From positions 5,838,001 to 5,902,000 of the forward strand of contig OY986969.1 in the NCBI GenBank assembly GCA_963920575.1: 64,000 bases of DNA. The letters run 5' to 3'. This document shows positions 34,870 to 48,694 of the stretch, in pieces (within the stretch, counting starts at the first letter, position 1; each line of letters opens with the position of its first letter). This stretch comes from Narthecium ossifragum (lineage: Eukaryota; Streptophyta; Magnoliopsida; Dioscoreales; Nartheciaceae). The translations under genes and the position numbers were made by a program. The notes under the pieces were generated by a model that was given only the letters and a program-made list of their open reading frames with translations, did not search any database and was not told the origin of the DNA.

Positions 34870-36735
34870 ATGAGCGAGAGTGGTGGCGAGAGGTGCTGTG
34901 ATGCGAGTAAGGAACCGAGGGGGGGATCGTCGCCGTCCCGGCCCCCGGATGCTCAGGCTGGTTCTGAAAAAAGAGCAGGGGATGCTCTAAGGAAGGAGGG
35001 CGAGAAAGGAAGCGGGAGAATGGGGCGAAAGGTGTCCTATGCGGCGGCGGCCGGACTGCGGCCGAAGTCCTCGATAGTCACGGAGGAGGAGCCGGCAAGG
35101 ATTGGCCCCTTGTACTCTGATGAGGTTGTCCTCGATGATGAACTTATGGAAAGATGTAATCGAAAATGGAGATTTTCATTGTTTGGTAGATTCCTAGGAC
35201 GAAGACTTCCTCTGGAGGTGTTGAAGCATAAGCTATCGTTGCTATGGAAGACAACGGAGGAATTCAAGGTAATCGATCTGGCTAAAGGGGTTTTTGTTTT
35301 CAGATTTGAGAATGAGCTAGACTTTCATCATGTTTTAACGATGGGGCCATGGTCGGTTAATGGGAAGATGATGTCTCTTCTCCGGTGGAGGGAGGACTTT
35401 TGTCCGGTGGCGGAGGATTTCTCGATGGTTCCAGTCTGGATTAGATTGCCAGAGCTACCTATCGCCTGGTTTGATAAAGAGGCAGTGTTAAGGATAGTAG
35501 CATCTGTTGGAACTCCATTGCAGGTTGATCTTGTGACGGAGGACGTGGAGAGGGGCCGGTATGCTCGTGCTTGTGTTGAAGTGGATATTAGGAAGATTAC
35601 CAAGTTGGGCATCAGGGTAAGAACAAGAGCTAGTACGCGATTTGTGGATTATATCTATGAGAATGTCAAAATTTGTGAAAGATGTGCGAAGATTGGGCAT
35701 GGTGCTGGATCATGTAAAGGTGACCGTGTTTCCAAGGAAGAGAGGTGGGGGACGACGGTGATCTCTCACGATATAGAGGGAGGAGGATCGTCCGGGAAGG
35801 ATGAAGATACTCCACCATGATTTGATGGTAAAGGAAAAAAGGAAAAGGTTAGAGTGGAGGAGCACTCACCCGGAATACCAGAGATTCCTTCGGAGGTGAT
35901 AGCGGCGGCCGCCGGTGAGTGGCATGTGGTTCAAAAATTCCGACGAGGCGGCAGGGGAGGACAGCGTGGCGGGGCGACACGTGGGCCACGTACGGCCCCA
36001 AATTTCGAGGCCATGCCAGGAGCGCAAGGTACACCACGTGGCGGCAGATCCGAGTCGAGGCCGTTACCACAGGAGAATATTCCAGGCTGGAGGGCTAGAC
36101 GACGAGGGGATTCCGGTATTGCGCTGCAGGGGAGGGAGATGGAGCCTCGTGAGGATGGACAGGATGGTGATGGTGGGAGAGATAAGGGAAAAGAAGGTTC
36201 TAGAGGGGGCTCTATGTTTGGACACGAATGGCTGGATAAAATTAATAGTGGGCTTGGTAAGACTCAAGAGCCCATAGCATTTAAAGCCCAAGGATTGCGT
36301 GGGCTTTGCAGTCAAGGAACCAAAATGGTATATAGGGCTAAGCCATGTATGGGAAGCGGCCCGCCTAAACATTCTTATAGTAACTATGGTCCAAAGCCTG
36401 GCAAGGATGGTGATGGGATTTTAAACTCAAATAGATTTGCCGCGTTGACGATTCCTAGCAGCTCCAAGGGGAAGAATACAGTAGATTCTATAGACAAAGG
36501 GCTAGAGGAAGGTCATGTTGAGAATTTTTCTAGGCTGAAAGAGGCTTTTGAATCCCAGGAGGTGACGCCCATGTCTATAGGGACTGAAGGGGCTCGGACA
36601 CATGTTCATGGCACCCAGGAAGAAGACGACGATTTGCCATTGGCTACTGTGATGGTGAAGTTAGGACAAAAGAAGCGAAGGTGTGTAGCAATGCCAGATG
36701 AGCAACTGGCTCAGGGGAGCACAGTGATCAAATGA
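34870..36735 (+). pseudogene. LINE ORF1 (DUF4283 and CCHC knuckle), one in-frame stop
   Basis: The first ATG of the frame is at 34870 (MSESGGERC). The protein has a low-complexity N-terminus, then a DUF4283-type RNA-binding region (KWRFSLFGRFLGRRLPLEVL, VFVFRFENELDFHHVLTMGPW, LPELPIAWFDKEAVLRIVAS) and one zinc knuckle, CERCAKIGHGAGSC, at about 35674-35715. A TGA at 35818-35820 interrupts the frame, which then continues in the same register to 36735 through a charged tail. ORF1 proteins of plant L1s bind element RNA. The single nonsense codon is the only break I see. Confidence 0.88.
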
Positions 36736-39700
36736 ATTGCCTATTTTGGAATTGTCGCGGGGCAGGGCCAAGGCGTAGCCATGCGGTCTCCATCCTTTTT
36801 TTGATTGATGTTCTTATTGATGATAAGAAGGAGGAGTGGGTTCAGAGGAAGCTGGGTCAGGATTGGGGTAGTTTTTTATTACCTTGCAGAGGACGGCATG
36901 GGGGAATCATGGTGGTGTGGAGGATGGATGTAGGGAGAGTTTCCTTCACTCATTGGTCTGCTCAGGCTATACAAGGTGTAGTGTCTAGCCCGTTGTTTGG
37001 TCATGTGGCTATCTCCGCGGTGTATGGTTCTACAAGATACTCATGGCGTCGAGAACTATGGGAGGCTCTGTCCAAGGTGGAGACGATTGGATTGCCACAC
37101 CTGATTGGTGGTGATTTCAATGCTATTCTAGATGCCGAGGAAAAACTTGGAGGGTCAGCGTTCTCGTTCGGAGCTTCAGAGAGTGAATTCTTGAAATTTA
37201 TATGTACAAATGAGCTGATGGAAATTGAGTTTGTCGGAACCAAATTTACTTGGACTAATAGACAGGGTGGTGGTGCTAAGATACTCAAACGGTTAGATAG
37301 GGTGCTTAGTAATAGGGGTTGGAAAAATGTACTGCCAGGAACTGTTGTAAAACACCTGCCAAAAATTGGTTCAGATCACAGTCCAATGTTGGTGTCTTTC
37401 TCTAAACCAGTGCAAAGGACTGGACCTGGGACTTTTAGGCTGGAGCATAGTTGGATGGCTCGACCGGAGTTTGGTGAAGCTGTGGAGAGAGCTTGGAAAT
37501 TCCAGTGCAGGGGGTCAAAACAATTTCAGTTTGTCACTAGAATTAAGGCTATCAAGAGGGTCGTTAAGGGTTGGGACAGGCGTAGCAGAGCCACAGACTT
37601 GTTTGGCATTGGAAGGAGACTTGAGAAATGTCTGAATGAGTTGTATAAGATAGAAGAAGCAGATGGCTTATCTGATGAGGTAGATATTATTATACGGGGA
37701 CTAGAAGGCCAATGGGAGAACCTGATGCTGAGGCAGGAAGCTCGGGTGGCTCAGAGGATCCGCAAGGAATGGTTGCAGTCTGGGGAAAGGAATTCAACCT
37801 TTTTTCACTAGTTAGTGAAGACCAGAGCCCATAAATCTAAACTCAAGGAACTAGTTGGGGAAGATGGTACGGTTTCTGCTGATCAAAAGAGTATTGGCAT
37901 TGCTTTGCAGCATTATTATGAGAAGGTATGGGGGGACGACGGGAACTTTCCAGCTCATTTGTTGCCTACTTTGCCAACTATCAGTAGCTTTTGGCAAGAC
38001 TGGTTGATGGAGGAGGTAACTATTGATGAGATTAAAAATGTTGTGTTTACCTTGGGCAGGAACAAATGTCCAGGTCCAGATGGGATTCCGGCAGAATTTT
38101 TCATCTCAAATTGGCATATCGTTGGGGAAGATTTTGGACAGCTAGTTTTAGATTTTTTCCGGCATTCTAAGCTCCCTCCAGCATGGAATGAAACCTTTGT
38201 GTCTCTAGTACCTAAATGTAAGTTTCCTAGAAGGGTTAAAGAGTTTAGACCTATAAGCCTATGTAATGTAGGTTATTACTTCTATTTTGGCTTCGAGATT
38301 GAAAGGGGTGCTAGAAGAAGTTGTGGGTCTGGAACAATCGGCTTTCATTGAGGGTCGTAGCATTCTTGATAGCATAGATGTGGCTCAAGAAGTACTCCAT
38401 TCAATGGCAATTGCACCTAAGTCCAGAAGTCTAATGGTCCTCAAGGTGGATCTCATGTCGGCATATGACAAGGTTAGATGGAATTTCTTAGAGGATGTCA
38501 TGTTAAAGATGGGATTCCCTGCTAAATGGATTGGCTGGGTTATGGCCTGTGTTAGAGGCTCTATGTTCTCCTTTATTGTCAATGGAGAAGTTTATGGTCG
38601 TGTCAAGCCTAAGTGTGGTATTAGACAGGGAGATCCTTTATCTCCATATTTATTTGTTCTTGTTCAGGAGGTGTTGACTAGAATTCTGGACTCCCCGGGC
38701 TCGAGATTGGAAGGTCTTCAATTCAAGCACTCTGAGGTTAGAGTATCTCATCTTTTATATGCCGACGATTGTTTAATTGTCTCCCGAGCTACGTGTATGG
38801 AGGCAAGGAGGTTAAGGCTCAAACTAACACACTTTAAGATGCTTAGTGGGTTAGAAATGAATCCAGCCAAATCTAGTATCAGGTTCTCTACAGTGGTTAA
38901 GAAGCAGAGAAGGATAGCAATTTGTGGTATTCTTAAAGTGGGGGTTGCGGGTGGCAGCTGGAGGTATCTCGGTGCTCCCATCAGTGATAAGAAATTAAGA
39001 GCTGTAGACTATGCTCCTTTGGTTGAGAAGATGGCTAGCAAGATAGCTACGTGGCAAGGGAAGAGAATCTCTGAAGCAGGTAGAGTAGTCTTGCTTAAGT
39101 CGGTTTTGCAGAGTATGCCCGTCTATGCCTTAACTACCTCTGAGGTCCCGAGTAAGGTCATTAGACAAATGGAGCAAATTTGCAGGACGTTCCTGTGGCA
39201 AGGCAAACAGATTAGTCAGGTTGCTTGGAATGAGGTATGTAAACCCAAGGAACTAGGAGGGTTGGGTGTGAAGGATTTCTCCTTGTGGCAGAGAGCTTTG
39301 AAGGTAAAGAGAGCTGCAACGTTCCTGAATGATAAGGACTCCATTTGGACCAAGGTTGCTGCAGCCAAGTATAGATGGGATGGAGTTCTGCCTACATTTC
39401 TGAAGAACAGGGGATCTCCTCATTGGAAAATGGTTTGCAAGGCTGCAGATGACTAAACATTGGGTCTTTGCTGGGCGCCAGGACAGGAGAGCAAGGTTAG
39501 TGTTGTGTATGACCACTGGATGCTTGATGAAGCCCTTGTTGCGAAGCCAACGTTGTGCTGGGGGGATAGAGTTGAGCAGTTGAAAGTTGGTGATCTGCAG
39601 TGTAGTCATGGCTGGAACAGAGGACTTTTAAGAGAGCTATTTCATCCTGATATTGTTTCTGCTATAGAGCTTCTACCAGTACAACGAAATCAAGTAGATG

Positions 39701-40698
39701 AGGCTAGGTGGGAATACAATGCCTCTGGGAGAGTAACGGCATCTTCAGCTTATCTTATGCTGGCACATAGGTTTAAAGTTGCTTGGGCTTTTAATGACGA
39801 ACTTAATTGGAAGAATCTCTGGAGACTGCCTACTGGCCCAAGGGTGAAACAGTTTCTTTGGAAGGCTCTTAAGGGCAAACTACCAGTTCGTGATACATTG
39901 TGGAGGTACTGCCATGTTTCTGATCGTTTTTGTCCTAAGTGTGGAGCTGATACAGAGACAGTAACTCATGTGTTATTTGAATGCCCGCATGTTCGGGAAG
40001 TGATTGACATGTTATTGCAGGAGTTGGGGATGGGAGCATGTGACTGGGATGCTGATCACTTGATAGGGGCGATTTCTCGCTCCTCGAGTCAGCCAAAAGT
40101 TTTCAGGTTGAAGGCTTTCCTGGCTTATGGCCTGTGGACTTCATGGAAGGACCGCAATCAAAGAATTTTTGAGGGTGAAGGGGAGGCACCATCAGTTCTG
40201 GCGCAAAGAGCTAAGAGGTTAGCTGAAGAGTACTTGCGAAGTATGGAAAAGAAAAGGGTTTGTGCTACAGGGGAGGTTTGTGATGACTGGTGGGTTTATA
40301 CTGTGGATGCCTCAAGGGACCTAGTCACTGGGGAGGCAGCTGTTGCGGTGGTTGAAGCCAAAGGAAAGGGAGAGCAAGGCTGGGCCAGAGGGGAATGTGT
40401 AGTGGCAAGAGATACTTTTGAAGCAGAGGCCATGGCAATTATCAAAGCTCTGGTTTGGGCCAGAGATAGAAGAAGACGCCATATTGTGATTGTATCAGAT
40501 GCTCGAGATGTGGTCGATGTTATTAATGGGGTTAAAATTTGGCCCAGGGAGATGGAGCAACTAGCTAAACGTATTTGGCAGCTAGTTCTTGGGTTTGATT
40601 CTGCTCTGGTTTTATCAATTCCTAGAAGCGCCAACACAGTTGCTGATGGAGTAGCCAAGTGGTGCAGGATTCATTGGCATGGAGTGGCAGCAGGATGA
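36732..40698 (+). pseudogene. LINE ORF2 (endonuclease, reverse transcriptase, zinc finger, RNase H), inactivated
   Basis: ORF2 starts at 36732 (MNCLFWNCRGAG). The endonuclease part keeps GGDFN and the terminal SDHSPM, but the segment that should carry the catalytic Glu (LxETK) after the first strand is missing, which looks like an internal deletion. Reverse transcriptase follows: RNKCPGPDGIPAEFF, FRPISLCN, AFIEGRSILDSI, RQGDPLSPYLF and the catalytic YADD near 38757. Next are a zf-RVT segment (CPKCGADTETVTHVLFECPH) and an RNase H with VDAS, EAEAMAIIKAL, SDARDVV and ANTVADGVAK. Lesions are a TAG at 37809-37811, a frameshift near 38265-38280 and a TAA at 39454-39456. C-terminal RNase H is known in a subset of plant L1 elements. 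Confidence 0.9.
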
Positions 40699-40765
40699 GG
40701 TTTAGGACTGTGGTCTTGTTGCTGTAAATAATTTTTAGCCTCAGGGCTCAATTCATCAAAAAAAA

Positions 40766-40992
40766 AAAGTGAACGTAACCTCCTTTGCTTGAAGACAAAC
40801 TCAAACCAGTGTCTTGCCAGGAATATGTTCCATTATATATGGTGGAGAGCTTTTGTTTTGAAATAATCGTATCCCATCCACCTTGATCTCATCAGTGGTC
40901 CTCAGTTCCATTAAACAAGCACAGCTATATTTTTGGGCACATTTGATTGTTTCAGAAACGACCCAGTTGAAGCTTCCCACTTCTCAGCAACG
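40766..40992 (+). promoter_or_regulatory. Proximal upstream region of OMT-2
   Basis: It begins with the right LINE target duplication. From about 40890 it matches the promoter-proximal sequence of OMT-1 and OMT-3 (ATTAAACAAGC, GTTTCAGAAACxxCCAGTTGAAGCTTC). It has more differences from either than they have from each other, so OMT-2 is the more distant paralogue. Confidence 0.5.
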
Positions 40993-41300
40993 ATGGGTGC
41001 CTTCGGAGGTCTTGAAGTTTTTGAGAAGAACCTCTTGAAAAGTGATGACCTTCATCAGGTATATATGATGATCTCCCTCCTTTGTTTACTTTGATTTGAG
41101 GAGTACACATTACAGAGACAGTTTATTTGTTCTCTTCCTTTGTGTGTGCAGTACTTGTTGGAGACAAATGTTTATCCAAGGGAGCATGAGCAACTCAAGG
41201 CTTTGAGAGAAGTCACTCAGAAGCATAGCAAGCAAGTGCTTCTAACACTTGTATATGTAGAGATTTGTTTTTGACTGTGGCTTAGGGTTGTCATCTTTGT
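40993..41300 (+). pseudogene. OMT-2: CCoAOMT-like gene truncated after exon 2
   Basis: Exon 1 (40993-41058) encodes MGAFGGLEVFEKNLLKSDDL-HQ, and exon 2 (41152-41231) encodes the [14 protein letters not shown] segment; both are intact with their splice borders, including the GC donor. Homology to the other copies continues 69 bases into intron 2, to CATCTTTGT at 41300, and then jumps to the interior of element X. Exons 3-5, with the SAM loop and metal ligands, are missing, so no enzyme can be made. The break suggests a deletion or unequal exchange that joined this gene to the left-truncated element X of unit B. Confidence 0.88.
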
Positions 41301-41980
41301 AACCCCGACGTCGCCCTCAGTGCAAGCTCTCAATCTCCGTCCGGAGCTCCCTCTCGTCGGAAACCACAACAGCTGGCCCACCCCACCGTCGACCACCTCC
41401 CCAACCGCCGGACGCCATGCCCGAAGCCACCGCCCTTTCTCTTGTCTTCCCGATCTCCCTCTCTCTCTCCCGTCGGGGTAGTTCGGTTTTTAAAAACCGA
41501 ACTAGTGTTTTTTTTCGGTTTTTAGTAACTGAACCTTTTAGTTTTTAATAACAAAGTGTTCGGCTTTAAAAAATCAAACTTTAGATTTCTGTTCGGATAT
41601 AAAAACTCAAACATGTAGTTGATGTTTGGTTTTTAAAAGTTGGCTCAATGTTTGGGTTTTAAAAATCGAAAGTGTGCTTAATGTTTGGTTTTTAAAATCG
41701 AAAAATGAGCGGTCGAAGATGGCGGCTTGATTCTTGAAGGGGAGACAACGGGGAGAGTGGGGGGGGGTGGGGGGAGACGCCCTCACCACGGGGGGACATG
41801 GAGATTGGGAAGAGAGGAGATCAGTAGGTTGTAGATGTCCGGCGAGAGGAGGTGGTCGATGGTGGGGTGGAGAGAGAGAGAGAGAGGGAGATCGGGGTAG
41901 TTTAGGAAAAACAATTTGAGCGGTGTCCTTAGATATTTAGGCGGTGTTGATAGAACGACCCCAATTGATTAAGGTCTTAG
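41301..41980. mobile_element. Element X, copy B, lacking its left part
   Basis: This matches 21097-21719 closely, including the CT/AG tracts and the right arm ending TTAAGGTCTTAG. The first 250 bases of copy A (the left arm) are absent, replaced by OMT-2 intron. An extra pair of TCGGTTTTTA-like units (41640-41700) distinguishes it. Sequence similarity with unit A continues past the element to 42175. Confidence 0.65.
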
Positions 41981-42175
41981 TGTGGTGCAAATCATCAACT
42001 TTATAAGAGACAATGAAGTGAGAATAAGCATACATCCGATGGTGGAGAGACTTTTGATCTCGAGGTCGAGAACACCCCAACCAAAAAACTGAATTAAAAA
42101 CTATACCTTACTGAATCCAAAGGTGGAGTACACCTAGCACGTAAATAACCGTGGCATATGACATGGACCTATACT

Positions 42176-43654
42176 CAGTGGCGGAACCAGGATGTGATTT
42201 AAGGGGGGCGAAATCTAAAACAAAATGACTATTTTTTTTCTTTTAAGTAATGCAAAAGGTATATTAGAATTACAATATCGAGTATTAAGGAATAAAAAGA
42301 ATACAAATATTAAAATATATATACCGTACGATGTGATGTGATTGAGAGGTGGAACTTGGAGATTACCCTTTTGCATTTTTTAAAAATGTTGCAAAATGAC
42401 TTCGTTCTCAATAGTTTCAAAAATTCCCCGCACAATGTATACTACGATGCAACCATTCATCCAGTCATCTCTCATCTTATTATGCAAATCATACTTGATA
42501 ATTTTCATCGAACGACTACGAGTTGTTATAATATCTTCCATATTGGATCAAGGCATGCTATGCAAAGAAGTAACTCCGTACTTCTGTAAAACGATGATTC
42601 ATCTCTTGAGTGATGAAATCAATAACTTGGAAAAACACTTCAACACGAAAATGGTGCATATAAGTAATACTTTGTCATCCACGCCTCGAACGACTACGAG
42701 TTGGTATAATATCTTCCATACTGGATACACTAACAGAATTATCGACATAAAAGGTTTTGATTTCTTCCAAAAATTTATTCCATTTTGTCTCCCTCAAATC
42801 CTGCAACCGTTCCTTCACTACTCCAGCCAAACTCATAGCATTAACTATGTATTGATCCTTTCGCTGCAAGACATGTGACAATTCATTCGAAATTCCCATT
42901 ATATTCCTAATCAAATGCATAGTGAATACAAACTCAAAGCTTTCCATCTTATCTATTAAGCTCGTAGCGATGGATCTTTGTTCTGACTGAACTCCATCAT
43001 CTTTTATGCTTTCAAGCACTTCCAGCACTGATGACCACACAGTTAAAAGACGGATTATTGTAATGTGATATGAACCCCCAACGAGTATCACCTATAATAT
43101 TATGGGAATTAAAAATATATAAAAAAATAAATAAAATATTTGAAGAGATTTAGTTATTAACGAGTAATCACCTTGATAATCTCAGACCAGCTTCAAAGAC
43201 ACAAACCGAGAATTATTTCAGAGTCCAAACTAGTATTGCCTTGACAAGTCCTAAGATTACAGTAGAACTAGTATTGCATTGACAGTAGAACTGTAATCGT
43301 GAGGGATACTCTGTTTTTAGGGAATAAAGACACAGTGATGGGAGATAACTCTAAGCTAGTGTTCCCTCAAAGTTTATCCATCTGAACACTATTTTGAGCC
43401 TGTAACTCCTAGGTTGCAATTATGAGTGCTAATTCTCCGTTATTGTTGACTTGAAAAGAGTGATCGAATATTTTTGAATTGTTAGTCTGGATTGGCAATA
43501 GAATTCTATTATGGACTCAGTCTGCCATAGACTCCACCATCCACCCTCTAGTACTCCAGCAGCTCCTGTGGCGTCATCCCACACTGCTCCGGCCCCATCA
43601 TCGGCGAGGAGGTGGGGGGGGGGGGGGGGGGCACCCCCCCTCGCCCCGCCACCG
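42176..43654. mobile_element. hAT element upstream of OMT-3
   Basis: The ends read CAGTGGCGGAACC and, complemented, CGGTGGCGGGGCG. CCTATACT is duplicated at 42168-42175 and 43655-43662. Unit A has the empty site, GACCTATACTAGTTAACC near 21890, which confirms the borders. The 1479-bp interior carries a decayed hAT transposase on the minus strand and a G/C homopolymer tract near 43615-43640. Confidence 0.88.
42396..43091 (-). pseudogene. hAT transposase relic (ZMYM1-like type)
   Basis: Minus-strand frames encode SYHITIIRLLTVWSSVLEVL, ESIKDDGVQSEQRSIATSL, ESFEFVFTMHLIRNIMGIS, LSHVLQRKDQYIVNAMSLAG and a following segment ending in TRSRSRRG. This is the central helical part of plant hAT transposases annotated as TTF-type or ZMYM1-like. 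The reading continues in other frames toward 42396 (KYDLHNKMRDDWMN, FETIENE) where the C-terminal dimerisation part would start. The N-terminal zinc finger and first catalytic residues are missing, so it is non-autonomous. Confidence 0.75.
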
Positions 43655-43662
43655 CCTATACT

Positions 43663-43828
43663 AGTTAACCTTATAAGAGGTAGCGGAGAGAGAATAAATA
43701 TAAATCTGATGTTGGAGAGGCTTTTGATCCAAGATCCAATGGTGGAGAACTGAAAAATACAGATTTAATTGAAAAACATAACTGAAAACGTATGAATAAA
43801 TAAAAACTTTCCAGGGTCACGGCCACAC

Positions 43829-43862
<34 letters not shown>

Positions 43863-44209
43863 TTTCTGTAAAGCAAGAGTACTGAGATATGAGTCATGCC
43901 ATGGGTGTGAACTCTTCACACCTCCCACGTGGTGAGGGATTCACACCCTCGCGTATGACTCTGGAAGCTGTCAGGCATCTAATCAAGGAGTAAAACAAAC
44001 TCATGTAAAAGAGTTCTTAGCAAGGTCTTTTAATTGTCTGGATGTTCTCCATTAATTGTTTGGCTTTTGCATAGTGTGTGACATGTGTCCCCTCCACTTG
44101 GTTTTCATCATTGGTCCTCACTCCTCAGTCCTATTAAACAAGCACACCGTTTTCTGTGAGTTCATTGACAGTTTCAGAAACCCAGTTGAAGCTTCTCAAA
44201 TTCTCTGCA
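43663..44209 (+). promoter_or_regulatory. OMT-3 upstream region, paralogous to that of OMT-1
   Basis: After the hAT element the sequence resumes unit-A homology (AGTTAACCTTATAAGAGGTAG), then the block from AGATCCAATGGTGGAG to the ATG that is nearly identical to 24361-24835. It includes a T tract (43832-43859) and the same CCCACGTGGTGAGG motif. The uninterrupted GCTTTTGATCCAAG near 43722 is the empty site of the hAT element in unit A. Confidence 0.5.
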
Positions 44210-48003
<3,794 letters not shown>

Positions 48004-48694
48004 GCGTACCGCCGCCAGAAATGATATAGTGTCTTTGCTTCCCCCACCCTCATGTCTGAGCTTTCATTTAGCATGGTCATCAACAATGCTTGAGCTTGCT
48101 GAATCAGGCTGAAAGCCAGAGTGGGTTTACGTCTTGTGTTATGGTTTGAAGCTAATGCTTAACTTGGACTTGATGTTTGTGCATGCTGAGAAGACACAGT
48201 TGGTTAATAATGTTATGGTTTGAAGCAGTTGCTCAACTTGGGATTAATGTTTGTGCATGGCTATAGTAAGATTGATAGGAATATTATCAGATTCCAGGCA
48301 TTAAAAAATTTCTTATAGACGACAAAATATTCAATTTACAATCAAAACGTTCAAAGTTTGATTTGCAAAAAATCGGCTTAGATCATGCTGATCAAATGTG
48401 TATGAACAGGTACATGGTGGTGACAAGAGGCCACATACATCCTTTTTCAGTCTTATGTAGCCAAAAATACACCACAAAACCAGCATAAATAAGAGAGAGA
48501 TCTCATATGGAAGATCTATGGACACACCCTTTACTTTGTCCAAACAAACAGAAGTTAAGCTTATACAGCAGCAACTAATACAACCCAGGCAAACACTCAG
48601 CATCAGATAGACAACACAGCAGTGAATAATGCGCAGCATCACCCGAATATCTTTGGCAACTGAGGTAACTTTTGCCTCTATTCTGAGCATCTCC
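48004..48694. other. Convergent intergenic region between OMT-3 and CNX5
   Basis: The first 250 bases are the OMT-3 3' flank, which resembles that of OMT-1. From about 48310 to 48694 the minus strand is the probable 3' UTR of CNX5. No separate gene is visible; the open frame that crosses the CNX5 stop in another phase has no coding character. Confidence 0.5.

Larger units (their letters stand above)
34798..40765 (+). mobile_element. Nearly complete plant L1 LINE with C-terminal RNase H
   Basis: A 16-bp target duplication, AAAGTGAACGTAACCT, lies at 34782-34797 and 40766-40781, and the 3' end is an A tail, as expected for target-primed reverse transcription. The 5.97-kb body has a short 5' UTR, ORF1 and ORF2 overlapping by one base in ATGA, and a short 3' UTR. 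The perfect duplication implies modest age, but at least four disabling changes are present. It lies in the sense orientation upstream of OMT-2, splitting that gene's original upstream region. Confidence 0.93.
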
